Below the pieces are notes generated by a model that was given only the letters and a program-made list of their open reading frames with translations, searched no databases and was not told where the DNA came from. A stretch of 64,000 bases of DNA from positions 124,001 through 188,000 of the forward strand of contig JAKADC010000004.1 in NCBI GenBank assembly GCA_021820845.1. The letters run 5' to 3'. This DNA is from Pseudomonadota bacterium. GTDB taxonomy: Bacteria; Pseudomonadota; Gammaproteobacteria; Burkholderiales; Thiobacillaceae. This document shows positions 55,252 to 64,000 of this stretch, piece by piece. The stretch's first letter is position 1. Each line of letters opens with the position of its first letter. A program made the translations under genes and the position numbers.

Positions 55252-55497
55252 ATGCGTTCAGAGTCTAGCTCTAACCTATGAATTTGCAAAGAATTTTGCG
55301 AAACTATCGGGACCGTCTTGGCAGCATGGCTGTGGGGTGAATAGCGCCGGGGCGGCGACGATGGCATCGACCTCGTAGATCGAGAGCGCGGCACGGGCGA
55401 TGGACGATCCAGTGCAAAACATAGCTTGATGCCCAGGCCATTCAAAGATTCGTGCCCTTGAGTACAGCCGGGCACAGTAGAAGTGGGATAAATCTAG
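55252..55497 (-). other. Divergent gap with possible coding remnant
   Basis: This region separates the two accessory operons and must hold both promoters, though neither is clear. A GC-rich patch (about 55340-55420) reads on the minus strand as GSSIARAALSIYEVDAIVAA followed by PALF, in a frame open through the gap and with no start codon of its own. It may be a relic of a deleted gene. Confidence 0.25.
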
Positions 55498-57204
55498 ATG
55501 GCCAATAACGAAGCAACCAACACCGACTTGGCCTACGCCGACACCCTATGGAAATCGGCCGACACACTGCGCGGGCAGATCGATGCCGCCGAATACAAAC
55601 ACGTCGTCCTCGGCCTGCTGTTCTTGAAATACATCTCCGATTCCTTCGCTGCGCGCCGTGACGCACTCAAGGCTGAGCTGGAAGCTGACGGCATTACCGG
55701 TGAGCAGTGCGAGGCGTTGCTGGAGAGCCGTGACGAGTACACCGCCGAGCGGGTGTTCTGGGTGCCCCCGGAGGCGCGCTGGGCCAGCCTGCAAGATCAG
55801 GCAACGCGTGCCGACATCGCCACGCTCATCGATGACGCCATCCTCGCCGTCGAACGCGACAACCCCAACCTCAAGGGCAAACTCCCGCGCGACTATGCGC
55901 GGCGCGGCATCGAGCCGGTCAAGCTCAAGGGGCTGATCGACCTGATCGCCGACATCGGCTTCAAAGGCGACCGTGCCAAGGCGCGCGACAGCCTCGGCCG
56001 CGTTTACGAATATTTCCTCGGCAAGTTTGCCCAGGCCGAGGGCAAGCTGGGCGGCGAGTTCTACACGCCACGCTGCGTGGTGCGCCTGCTGGTCGAAATG
56101 CTCGAACCCTACGAGGGCCGGGTGTATGACCCCTGCTGTGGCTCCGGCGGCATGTTCGTGCAGTCCGAGCGTTTCGTCGAGGCCCACGGCGGCGAGAAGA
56201 CGGACATATCCATCTTCGGCCAAGAGTCCAACCCCACCACCTGGCGGCTGGCGCATATGAACCTCGCCATCCGCTCCATTGAGGCCAACCTGGGCAGCCA
56301 GCCCGCCGACAGTTTCCTGCGCGACCTGCACCCGGACCTCAAGGCCGACTACGTCCTTTCCAACCCGCCGTTCAACGTCTCGGACTGGTCCGGCAAGCTG
56401 CTACAGGACGACGTGCGTTGGCGCTTTGGCACGCCGCCGCTGGGCAATGCCAACTACGCCTGGATCCAGCACTTCGTTCACCACATCGCACCGCCCAATG
56501 GGCATGGCGGCGGCGTGGCAGGCTTCGTCATGGCGAATGGTTCGCTCTCCAGCAACACCGGCGGCGAGGGTGAAATCCGCCGCAAGATCGTTGAGGCCGA
56601 TCTGGTAGACGCCATCGTCGCCCTGCCGGCCCAGCTTTTCTTCACCACCGGCATACCGGTCTGCCTCTGGTTCCTTACCCGCGACAAGAGCGGCAGGAAT
56701 CTCAAGCACGGCTGCCCGAACCGTCCCAGTGGCCGCAAAGGTGAAACCCTGTTCATCGATGCCCGCAAGCTCGGCACCATGCAGACGCGCACGCTGCGCG
56801 TGCTGACGGGTGGCGATGACGACGAGACGCTGCTTGCCGATGGCACGGGCGATCCCAAGCCCGACTCCGACATCGGCCGCATCGTCTATGCCTTCCGCCA
56901 GTGGCGCGGCGAGCCCAAGCCCGACTGGTGGGATGAAGCCCAGTACGGCGAATGGCGCTACCGCGACATCCCCGGCTTCTGCAAGGCGGCCAAGGTCGAT
57001 GAGATCGGCAAGCACGATTTCGTGCTCACCCCAGGCCGGTACGTCGGAGCCGAGGAGCAGGAGGACGATGGCGAGCCGTTCACGGAAAAGTATCCGCGGC
57101 TGCTGGCGGAGCTGGAAGCATGTTTCGCGGAGGGGGAGCGGTTGATTGGAGTGGTGCGATCGAAAGTGCGACATCTAGCGCCTGATGAGGGCGGACAAGG
57201 ATGA
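55498..57204 (+). CDS. hsdM: Type I restriction-modification DNA methyltransferase subunit
   Basis: A 568-aa N6-adenine methyltransferase. The N-terminal helical HsdM domain ([31 protein letters not shown]) is followed by SAM motif [15 protein letters not shown] (about 210) and the catalytic motif IV NPPF in [17 protein letters not shown] precedes motif I as usual. It methylates the recognition sequence specified by HsdS. The start has a weak ribosome site. The stop overlaps hsdS by four bases. Confidence 0.97.
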   Translation: MANNEATNTDLAYADTLWKSADTLRGQIDAAEYKHVVLGLLFLKYISDSFAARRDALKAELEADGITGEQCEALLESRDEYTAERVFWVPPEARWASLQDQATRADIATLIDDAILAVERDNPNLKGKLPRDYARRGIEPVKLKGLIDLIADIGFKGDRAKARDSLGRVYEYFLGKFAQAEGKLGGEFYTPRCVVRLLVEMLEPYEGRVYDPCCGSGGMFVQSERFVEAHGGEKTDISIFGQESNPTTWRLAHMNLAIRSIEANLGSQPADSFLRDLHPDLKADYVLSNPPFNVSDWSGKLLQDDVRWRFGTPPLGNANYAWIQHFVHHIAPPNGHGGGVAGFVMANGSLSSNTGGEGEIRRKIVEADLVDAIVALPAQLFFTTGIPVCLWFLTRDKSGRNLKHGCPNRPSGRKGETLFIDARKLGTMQTRTLRVLTGGDDDETLLADGTGDPKPDSDIGRIVYAFRQWRGEPKPDWWDEAQYGEWRYRDIPGFCKAAKVDEIGKHDFVLTPGRYVGAEEQEDDGEPFTEKYPRLLAELEACFAEGERLIGVVRSKVRHLAPDEGGQG

Positions 57205-58595
57205 TTGACCAGCACGCTACACAGACTGGTGGGCGAGCGGCGACCACTGGCCACATTGCGGGCGACTGTGTACTCGCCGTCGGGATGCCAGATGAAGAGA
57301 CACGGCAAGGTTGGCGTTGGAGTCTGTTATCAGAGCTCGCCAGGCTGGAAACCGGGCACACGCCCAGTCGAAGGCATCCAGAGTACTGGAATGGTGTCAT
57401 CCCATGGATCGGTATCCGGGATGCTACGGCGAACCACGGGCGAACTCTGCTTGACACTGAGCAACACGTGACCCAAGCAGGCATTGACAACTCTTCTGCT
57501 CGGTTGCTGCCCGCCAACACCGTCTGTCTATCTCGTACCGCATCCGTGGGTTACGTGGTCGTGATGGGACGCCCAATGGCAACCAGCCAAGATTTTGTGA
57601 ACTGGGTGTGCAATCCAGAAGCGCTGGATTACCGCTACTTGAAGTACGCCTTGTTGGCAGAGCGGACAAGTTACTCTCGTTTTTCGCACGGAACGACACA
57701 TCAAACGATCTACTTTCCTGAGGTCAAGGCGTTCCACCTCTGTGCACCGGCAAAGGCAGCGCAAACGGCCATTGCGGATGTGCTGACAGCGCTGGACGAC
57801 AAGATCGAAAACAACCGACGCACCGCATGGGCGCTGGAGCGGTTGGCCCGGGCGATCTTCCGGGCCTGGTTCGTAGACTTCGAGCCTATCAAGGCCAAAG
57901 CTGGCGGCGCCACTTCTTTTCCCTCCATGCCTCAAGCCGTCTTTGACGCGCTGCCCACCCGCTTCATCAACTCTGAAATCGGCCCAGTGCCGGAGGGATG
58001 GGAGATGAAGTCTATTGGCGATGTGGTTTCAGTTAAAGGTGGCGCGACGCCGAGTACCAAAAGCCCGGAATATTGGGACGGCGGCACCCACTGCTGGGCG
58101 ACACCGAAGGACATGTCCAGGCTTTCCCACCCGGTGTTGCTTGATACCGAACGACACATCACGGACGCTGGCATAAACGGCATCAGTTCCGGCTTGCTGC
58201 CCCCTGGCACCGTGCTGCTGTCATCACGGGCACCCGTGGGTTACTTGGCGATCGCAGGCGTTCCAACCGCGATCAACCAAGGCTTCATCGCGATGGTTTG
58301 CGACGGACCTTTGCCCCCGACGTATGTGTTGCAGTGGACGTATGCGTCGATGGATGCAATCCACGGGCGGGCCAGCGGTACGACCTTCCCCGAGATTAGC
58401 AAGACGAACTTTCGACCGTTGCCTGTGGTGGTTCCGACTCCGGAAGTGGTGGCGGCTTTTCGGGGGCTGGCCGATCCGTTGTTCGATTTGCTGACAGCCA
58501 CCGTTAAGGAGGATTGCTCGTTGGCAGCAACACGCGATTACCTCCTGCCTCGCCTGCTGAGCGGAAGCGTCCGAGTGGAGCCGGTCAATGGCTGA
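57201..58595 (+). CDS. hsdS: Type I restriction-modification specificity subunit
   Basis: A 464-aa protein with two target-recognition domains. The first (about 30-210) contains [18 protein letters not shown] and is followed by a conserved helix. The second (about 255-440) begins [20 protein letters not shown] and has the parallel [17 protein letters not shown]. The helical spacers after each domain ([18 protein letters not shown] type and [14 protein letters not shown]) set the distance between the two DNA half-sites. The recognition sequence cannot be predicted. It overlaps hsdM by four bases and the abi gene by eight. Confidence 0.95.
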   Translation: MIDQHATQTGGRAATTGHIAGDCVLAVGMPDEETRQGWRWSLLSELARLETGHTPSRRHPEYWNGVIPWIGIRDATANHGRTLLDTEQHVTQAGIDNSSARLLPANTVCLSRTASVGYVVVMGRPMATSQDFVNWVCNPEALDYRYLKYALLAERTSYSRFSHGTTHQTIYFPEVKAFHLCAPAKAAQTAIADVLTALDDKIENNRRTAWALERLARAIFRAWFVDFEPIKAKAGGATSFPSMPQAVFDALPTRFINSEIGPVPEGWEMKSIGDVVSVKGGATPSTKSPEYWDGGTHCWATPKDMSRLSHPVLLDTERHITDAGINGISSGLLPPGTVLLSSRAPVGYLAIAGVPTAINQGFIAMVCDGPLPPTYVLQWTYASMDAIHGRASGTTFPEISKTNFRPLPVVVPTPEVVAAFRGLADPLFDLLTATVKEDCSLAATRDYLLPRLLSGSVRVEPVNG

Positions 58596-59316
58596 CTTTA
58601 CCTCGGTGCAGTCCAGCTTTCAGATGGTGGGGACACGCGCCGCCCTTGCATCTGGCCCCCTTGCGGAAGCGATCGAGCAGCAAATCAATGCGATCGAAAG
58701 CGCACTGGAGAGTGTGCCGGATTTTGCCTTTGACCTTTCCAAGACGCTGGTGGAGTCAGTATGCAAGACCGTGCTTGCCGACATCGGCCAGCAGGCCGAC
58801 CCCAACTGGGACGCACCAAGGCTGCTGAAGGAAACCACGAACCAGTTGTCACTTCTCCCCCGCAACCACCCAGACCCGGTAAAGGCTGGCGAGTCAGTGA
58901 AGAAGACAGTCCGTGGGTTGCTGCAAACGATACAGGGGCTGTGCGAGCTACGGAACAACTACGGTATGGCCTCACACGGACGTGACAGCTTCACCGCTCG
59001 CCTCGATCAGCGGCAGGCAACGCTTGCCGCCCAGGCGGCCGACACCATCGTCTCTTTTCTGTACCGCATCCACCGAGACGCCCTGACACAGGTTCCCGGC
59101 GCGAGGGTGTACTACGAAGATCATGCGGACTTCAACGAGGCATTCGATCGCGATTACGAGGTGATCCTGCTTGGCGAATTGGAGTTGCTGCCAAGCCGTG
59201 TGTTGTTCCTCTCGGACCCCGAGGCGTACCGGGCGGCATTGAATGATTTCATCGCGGAGCGCGATGGCAAGAACGGCGGCGACGACGCCAATGCAGCGCA
59301 AGAGGACGCGGAATGA
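58588..59316 (+). CDS. Abortive-infection-like protein (Abi_C)
   Basis: A 242-aa soluble protein. The central LCELRNNYGMASHGRDS (about 110-126) is the RN...HG signature of the abortive-infection C-terminal (Abi_C) family, with helices on both sides and an acidic tail. It is set between hsdS and hsdR with overlaps of eight and four bases, so it is part of the restriction operon rather than a stray insertion. Its role is unknown; a backup suicide response when restriction fails is a reasonable inference. Confidence 0.8.
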   Translation: MADFTSVQSSFQMVGTRAALASGPLAEAIEQQINAIESALESVPDFAFDLSKTLVESVCKTVLADIGQQADPNWDAPRLLKETTNQLSLLPRNHPDPVKAGESVKKTVRGLLQTIQGLCELRNNYGMASHGRDSFTARLDQRQATLAAQAADTIVSFLYRIHRDALTQVPGARVYYEDHADFNEAFDRDYEVILLGELELLPSRVLFLSDPEAYRAALNDFIAERDGKNGGDDANAAQEDAE

Positions 59317-62300
59317 CGACGATTTCACCGACCGAACGGCTTGTTGAAGACGTTGCCACAGTCTACTTCGGCACACAGGGCTTTGTGGCCAAGAGCGGAG
59401 GCGATCTCGACGACGCCGGCGAGCGCACCAACGCCTCGCAATCAATTCTGCAAGGACGCCTTGGCGCGGCGTTGCACCGGTTGAATCCCGCGCTGCCGCA
59501 CGATGCGGTCGAGCAGGTCGTCCGAACCCTGTCCCGCCCGCCGAACCCGACGCTGATCCAGAATAACCGCTGGTTTCACACCTTGCTGACTGATGGCGTC
59601 GAGGTGGAATATCGAGACGCCGCGAGCGGCGAGACACGCGGCGGGCGGGCACGCCTGATCGACTTCGACAATCCCCTACAGAACGATTGGCTGGTGGTGC
59701 GGCAACTGACCATCGTCGGCCCTTCTGGCAAGCACATTCGGCCCGACCTGACGGCCTTTCTCAATGGCCTCCCCATTGCGGTAATCGAGTTGAAAGACCC
59801 GACCGATACGGGCGCGGACTTGAACACGGCGATTGCGCAGCTTGGCCGGTACATGGAGACCGCGCCCGATCTCTTCGTGACGAACCTGCTGCTGGTTGCA
59901 TCGGACGGCCTGCTGACCCGCGTCGGTTCCATCACCAGCGGCCGTAGCCGCTTCACGCCCTGGCGTCCAGCCGAAGGCGGCCAGCCGACGCTGGAGGCAC
60001 TGATTCGCGGGCTGTTCGATCCCGCGCTAGTGCTCGATTACTTGCGCTCTTGCGTGGCCTTCGAGGAGGACGAACGCGGCGAGATCATCAAGAAGGTTGC
60101 CGGCTATCACCAGTTCCGCGCCGTGCGCAAGGCGCGCACCGCGGTGCTCTCGCATCTGAAGGCGCCTATCGGCGAGGGCGATGGGCGCGGGGGCGTGGTC
60201 TGGCATACCCAGGGCTCGGGCAAGTCGCTCACCATGCTGATGCTGGCGGGCGCACTCGTGCGCGAACCGGTGATGGCGAACCCAACCATCGTCATGGTCA
60301 CCGACCGCAACGACCTGGACGACCAGCTCTTCGGTACCTTTGCCGCCGGTCGCGCGCTGTTGCGGCAGGCGCCGGTGCAGGCCGAGAACCGTGGCCACCT
60401 CAAGGAACTGCTGGATCGCGCCGTCGGTGGCGTGGTGTTCACAACGATTCACAAGTTCACCGAGGCGCACGGCGAAATCTCCACCCGGGCCAATGTAATC
60501 GTGATGGCGGACGAGGCGCACCGCAGCCAGTACGGCTTCGTCGAAGGCGGGGCACGCTGGATGCGCGAGGCGCTGCCAAACGCGACCTTTGTCGGCTTCA
60601 CCGGCACGCCGCTGGAGCGCGACGATAAGAACACCATTCACGTCTTCGGCGAGTACGCGGACGTGTACGACATCCGCCAGGCAGTGGAGGATGGGGCGAC
60701 CAAGCCCCTCTATTATGAGTCGCGCATCGTCAAGCTGACGGTAGACGATGCCGGCGCGACCGCTGCCGAGGCGGAACTGGAGCAGGCAGCGAAGGCCGAC
60801 AACTCCGGCGAAGAAGTAACCGAGCAAATCCGCATACCGCTGGAGGCGCTAGTCGGAGCGCCGGAGCGGGTGGAACGGCTGGCCGCGTTCATCGTCGAGC
60901 ATTGGGAAAAGCGCCGCGCTGCGATGGAAGGCAAGGCGATGATCGTTACCATGAGCCGCGACATTGCCGCGCGGCTGTATGAGGAGATCAAGGCACTCCG
61001 GCCGGGCTGGCACGATCCCGACGACGAGCGGGGGATGATGAAGGTAATCGTGACCGGCAGTGGCGACGATTCCGAGCCGCTGCGCAGCCATGTGCGCAGC
61101 AAGGCCGAACGCAAGCGGTTGGCGGAACGGTTTAAGAATCCCGACGACGATTTCCGCTTGGTGATTGTCTGCGATATGTGGCTGACGGGTTTTGACTGCC
61201 CGCCCGCGCATACGATGTACCTGGACAAGCCCCTCGCCGGCCACAACCTGATGCAGGCCATCGCGCGCGTGAATCGGGTCTATGGCGACAAGCCCGGCGG
61301 CTTGATCGTGGATCTGCTCGGGCTCGCGGATCAGTTGGCCGATGCGCTCGCGACCTACACCCAGGCCGGCGGCACCGGCGAGGCGGTGCGGCAGGTGCAA
61401 GATGAGGCGGTACCGGCAATGCAGGCCGCATTCGAGAAGCTGCGCGATTTCTTCCACGGCTGCGACTACGAAGCCGCGCTTGATGCCGAGCCCAAAGCCG
61501 TTCTGGCTGTCTATTTGCGAGCAATTGACCACGTGTTCGCACAGCCCGATGGCTGGCGCTGGCTGCGCGAGCGCGTGAAGGAGCTGTCGGCTGCTTTTGC
61601 ACTGGCGGTTCCCCGCCCCGAGACGGAAGCCTTGGTGGATCATCTGGCGTTCTTCCAGCGCCTGGCTGCCATGATCCGCAAGCGGCTGGCGGACGAAGGC
61701 AGCGGAGTTACCAAGGCGTGGCAGCGCGACGTGGATGCGGCCGTGCGGCAGGTGATCGGCGGTGCAGTGGATGCAGATCAGGTTATTGACCTGTTCGCGG
61801 TTGCGGGGCTCGACGAGGCGCGCCTGGACATTCTGAGCGACGATTTCCTGAAGCGCGTTGCAGCGCTGGAGCAGAAGAACCTTGCCCTCGAAACCTTGCG
61901 CAAGCTGCTAAGCGACCAGATTCGCATCACGGAGCGGTCGAACATTGTCCAAAGCAAGAAGTTCCGCGAGGCGCTCGAAGACGCCATGCTCCGCTACACC
62001 AACAAGGCGATCACCACGGCCGAGATGGTTTCGCGCCTGATCGATTTGGCGAAGGAGCTGCGGACGGCACAACAGCACGGCACGGAGCTGGGCCTGAGTG
62101 GCGAAGAGACGGCGTTCTACGACGCGCTGGCTGAGAATGGCTCCGCGAAGGATGTCATGAAGAGCGACACACTTCGGCTGATGGCACGCGAGCTGGCTGA
62201 GATGATCAAGAAGATGCCGAAGCTCGACTGGACGCAGCGTGAGTCGGTGCGGGCGGACCTGCGGCGGCACGTCCGCCGCCTGCTGGCCAAGTATGGTTAC

Positions 62301-62375
62301 CCACCGGATCTGTCCGATGACGCGACGCAGCTTGTGCTGCGGCAGGCGGAATTGTCGACGGAGAATGGGGCGTAA
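59313..62375 (+). CDS. hsdR: Type I restriction-modification endonuclease/translocase subunit
   Basis: A 1020-aa protein. The N-terminal nuclease domain has PDLTAFLNGLPIAVIELKDP (PD...ELK, about 140-165). The SF2 translocase has Walker A HTQGSGKSLTML, MVTDRNDLDDQL, DEAHRSQYG, FTGTPLERDD, and the C-terminal motif QAIARVNRVYGDKPGG. A helical C-terminal domain binds HsdM/HsdS. All key motifs are intact, so the system is expected to be active. It overlaps the Abi-like gene by four bases. Confidence 0.96.
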   Translation: MTTISPTERLVEDVATVYFGTQGFVAKSGGDLDDAGERTNASQSILQGRLGAALHRLNPALPHDAVEQVVRTLSRPPNPTLIQNNRWFHTLLTDGVEVEYRDAASGETRGGRARLIDFDNPLQNDWLVVRQLTIVGPSGKHIRPDLTAFLNGLPIAVIELKDPTDTGADLNTAIAQLGRYMETAPDLFVTNLLLVASDGLLTRVGSITSGRSRFTPWRPAEGGQPTLEALIRGLFDPALVLDYLRSCVAFEEDERGEIIKKVAGYHQFRAVRKARTAVLSHLKAPIGEGDGRGGVVWHTQGSGKSLTMLMLAGALVREPVMANPTIVMVTDRNDLDDQLFGTFAAGRALLRQAPVQAENRGHLKELLDRAVGGVVFTTIHKFTEAHGEISTRANVIVMADEAHRSQYGFVEGGARWMREALPNATFVGFTGTPLERDDKNTIHVFGEYADVYDIRQAVEDGATKPLYYESRIVKLTVDDAGATAAEAELEQAAKADNSGEEVTEQIRIPLEALVGAPERVERLAAFIVEHWEKRRAAMEGKAMIVTMSRDIAARLYEEIKALRPGWHDPDDERGMMKVIVTGSGDDSEPLRSHVRSKAERKRLAERFKNPDDDFRLVIVCDMWLTGFDCPPAHTMYLDKPLAGHNLMQAIARVNRVYGDKPGGLIVDLLGLADQLADALATYTQAGGTGEAVRQVQDEAVPAMQAAFEKLRDFFHGCDYEAALDAEPKAVLAVYLRAIDHVFAQPDGWRWLRERVKELSAAFALAVPRPETEALVDHLAFFQRLAAMIRKRLADEGSGVTKAWQRDVDAAVRQVIGGAVDADQVIDLFAVAGLDEARLDILSDDFLKRVAALEQKNLALETLRKLLSDQIRITERSNIVQSKKFREALEDAMLRYTNKAITTAEMVSRLIDLAKELRTAQQHGTELGLSGEETAFYDALAENGSAKDVMKSDTLRLMARELAEMIKKMPKLDWTQRESVRADLRRHVRRLLAKYGYPPDLSDDATQLVLRQAELSTENGA

Positions 62376-62496
62376 GGATGAACGCTATTATCCGGTGCGC
62401 CCTGTCGCCCGCCGTGTGGGTTTAGACATCTCCCCCTCGACCTCGGCCATGAGATTTGCTGCTGGACCGGTCGCTTGGCTTCGTATCGCCCCTTGA

Positions 62497-62715
62497 TCAT
62501 CTGCTGTCAATTAGCTTGCGCAAACCCCGCAGTATTTCTTGCCACTTATTACGCTGTTCCCGCTCCACCTTTGTGGAACGGCCATGAATCCTAGGTCGTC
62601 CGGTACTCTTGCCGCCGTGCATTCGGCAGCGGCCATTCGCCATTGCCCAATTCCGGCAGGGCTGCCCAGTGGTCCGACAGTGCGCGCCGCAGGCTTGCAT
62701 GGGGTTATTTCTCAT
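62497..62715 (-). CDS. HGG-motif small zinc-finger-like protein
   Basis: A 72-aa protein. CGAHCRTTGQPCRNWAMANG is followed by RCRMHGGKSTGRPRIHG, the Cys/His pattern of small HGG proteins common in prophages and integrative elements. ATG 62715 has an ideal GGAGGGAAAG ribosome site and overlaps the stop of the upstream gene by 11 bases; a start at 62769 lacks this. Probably DNA- or RNA-binding. The gap to hsdR (62376-62496) shows nothing clear. Confidence 0.7.
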   Translation of the reverse strand: MRNNPMQACGAHCRTTGQPCRNWAMANGRCRMHGGKSTGRPRIHGRSTKVEREQRNKWQEILRGLRKLIDSR

Positions 62716-63478
62716 CTTTCCCTCCGCCTCCCTCCCGGCTGACATTTCCGATGATGGCTTGGCCGCCATCTTTCACGTTGACATGCTGAACAACGATGCG
62801 CTGCTCTCCTTTGCTGCGAATACGATCGAACGTCAACAGTCCCCTCTGGAATGTTTCCATCATTCTGGCCGCTAAGTTAAATAGTCGGGCCTTGTCACCG
62901 ACATCCTGCTGGAACGTGGCCTTGTCCGCGATTTCGAGCGCCGCCTTGTGTGCGACAGCAAGCTGATGGGCCAGCATCTTTTCCAAGCTGTTTTCAGCCT
63001 TGATGCTGTCCGCCACGTCCAGAGCCATTGCTGCACAGTCGGTCCCCATGCGGTCGAGTAACTTGAGCCGATGCACCGATGCATCGATCGCCACAACGTC
63101 TGGGTCTGTAAGCGTGTTGACGGCCCACGAAGGCGTGTGAGACTTCGCATGAATAACCTCGCCACCGGCCACCCTTTCTGGAATAAGCTCCGTCCCGAAC
63201 AGCATTTCCGATTTCTTGGCATACATCTCGGCCCCGGACTCATGTCCGCTTGCACGTGCTGGATCGCCCGAATTCCGATACATGCTTGCCGTGACACGCT
63301 CGGTCATTGCGATGGTTTGCGCACGCGTTGCACGCGTCGTGGTATCGCGCCCGGCACGGCCACGCTCGATACACGGCATGCATACGAATCCCTCCTCGCA
63401 GGGATGCAACGCCCCCTCTTGTGTTCCGCAAAGCGAACATTCACTGTGCTTAATGCCATTGTTTCGTTTCTTTGCCAT
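62705..63478 (-). CDS. Mobile-element protein with N-terminal zinc ribbon
   Basis: A 257-aa protein. The N-terminus has CSLCGTQEGALHPC and CMPCIERG, a four-to-five cysteine zinc-ribbon-like pattern. The middle is helical (ALDVADSIKAENSLEKMLAH). The C-terminus reads IVVQHVNVKDGGQAIIGNVS and ends in a Gly/Lys tail. Such proteins with an HGG partner are seen in phage-like or plasmid-derived regions of proteobacteria; a function is not known. The start overlaps the stop of the upstream gene by one base. Confidence 0.65.
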   Translation of the reverse strand: MAKKRNNGIKHSECSLCGTQEGALHPCEEGFVCMPCIERGRAGRDTTTRATRAQTIAMTERVTASMYRNSGDPARASGHESGAEMYAKKSEMLFGTELIPERVAGGEVIHAKSHTPSWAVNTLTDPDVVAIDASVHRLKLLDRMGTDCAAMALDVADSIKAENSLEKMLAHQLAVAHKAALEIADKATFQQDVGDKARLFNLAARMMETFQRGLLTFDRIRSKGEQRIVVQHVNVKDGGQAIIGNVSREGGGGKDEK

Positions 63479-63870
63479 CACTGAATCCTTTCATTAGGAT
63501 CTCGTTCTAAATCCTTGCAGTAACCTTGCTGGTGCCCGTTGGTGTCCTTCAGATTCGGCATGTAGCCTTCGCATCGCCGGAGAATGTCGCGGAGTGGCTC
63601 ATAGTCCCGATTCGCCACGATTTCACCCCGCCAGGCTGCAAGGCAGCGCAGCCCGGCAAGGTTCGCGCACTGTTCGCAGGTGCGACGGTCATCGGGGAAA
63701 AGGTCAGACTCCGGCATGTCGCTCTCGCCGTTGCTTTGTGGGGTATCAGGAATATCAAGGGTGCAAGCCAGTATTGACGCGGGTTCCATTGATACCCCGT
63801 CGGGATCGCACTGGGTATCACGGGTATCGGTTCGCCGCTCAAGCCGTTCCAGCAGATCAGCTAACGCCAT
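63478..63870 (-). CDS. Cysteine-rich mobile-element protein
   Basis: A 130-aa protein. CEQCANLAGLRCLAAWRGEI followed by RRCEGYMPN is a C-x2-C...C...C pattern found at the ends of replication or primase-associated proteins in integrative elements, so zinc binding is likely. The N-terminal half is polar. It overlaps the gene before it by 14 bases and the gene after it by one, forming an operon on the minus strand. Confidence 0.6.
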   Translation of the reverse strand: MALADLLERLERRTDTRDTQCDPDGVSMEPASILACTLDIPDTPQSNGESDMPESDLFPDDRRTCEQCANLAGLRCLAAWRGEIVANRDYEPLRDILRRCEGYMPNLKDTNGHQQGYCKDLERDPNERIQ

Positions 63871-64000
63871 GATCGCCCCCCAGCTTGTCGGCGTGGACGG
63901 GGTAGAGTTTCACCCCGCGCCCGCCGATGCGATGGAACCGCTGCCGCCTGCCGTCCGCCCCTGGTATAGGCAGCGCCCCGACCTCCTGTAAAGCATCCAG
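63857..64000 (-). CDS. Partial gene at right edge, mobile-element type
   Basis: The last 47 codons of a minus-strand gene (ADGRRQRFHRIGGRGVKLYP near the end; stop 63857-63859) run to the window edge. The stop overlaps the next gene's start by 14 bases, which supports it being real. The short sequence does not identify a family; a primase or helicase-loader role would fit the neighbours but is a guess. Confidence 0.5.
   Translation of the reverse strand: MDALQEVGALPIPGADGRRQRFHRIGGRGVKLYPVHADKLGGDHGVS

Overview
The window is a high-GC chromosomal segment of a betaproteobacterium. Gene order (hemE, priA and argS close together; mnmG-rsmG-parA-parB-atpIBEFHAGDC; a glrK-qseG-glrR operon) and the content of periplasmic thiol and cytochrome genes would fit a Thiobacillus or Hydrogenophilales-like chemolithotroph. 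The genus is inference. The parABS cluster with the gid and atp genes suggests the segment lies fairly near the replication origin, but oriC itself is not recognisable here.

Layout. 1-3.8 kb: the 3' half of gltB and complete gltD (glutamate synthase). 3.8-8.9 kb: the GlrK/QseG/GlrR envelope-sensing operon, followed by four small envelope genes (DUF1328, EF-hand, BON, small membrane protein). Two of these units carry sigma-54 -24/-12 promoters, each preceded by a TGTC-N10-GACA site of the type GlrR binds in Escherichia coli. 9.0-19.4 kb: a FadL-type porin, hemE, a Tim44-like protein, priA, argS, a SPOR protein, dsbA, a short-chain dehydrogenase and an orphan LuxR-type regulator. 19.5-23.4 kb: a minus-strand thiol-redox operon (dsbD, an Lgt-like/TlpA fusion, a second TlpA, dsbG). 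It is divergent from a QseB/QseC-like two-component pair (23.5-25.5 kb) and separated from it by a PmrA/QseB-like direct repeat. 25.7-37.5 kb (minus strand): a His-rich secreted protein, glmS, glmU, an OmpA-like protein and the complete F1Fo ATP synthase operon. 37.6-43.8 kb (minus strand): parB, parA, rsmG, mnmG and uup. Three parS palindromes lie between 40.4 and 44.05 kb. 43.8-52.3 kb: pxpA/C/B (5-oxoprolinase), a frameshifted PAS-GGDEF gene, a DEAD-box helicase, an MsbA-type ABC exporter and a cytochrome b561/cytochrome c' pair.

52.5-64 kb is accessory DNA. The first part is visibly AT-richer and holds a minus-strand four-gene operon: a MerR-type regulator, an unknown 107-aa protein, an HEFGH-motif putative metallopeptidase and a dCTP-deaminase-like protein. 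I regard this as a candidate undescribed defence module. It is followed on the plus strand by a tightly overlapped type I restriction-modification operon (hsdM-hsdS-abi-hsdR) with an Abi_C-like gene inserted between hsdS and hsdR. The window ends in minus-strand small zinc-finger-like genes typical of prophage, plasmid or ICE cargo.

No rRNA, tRNA, CRISPR array or intact insertion sequence was recognised. All promoter, operator and terminator calls were read by eye.
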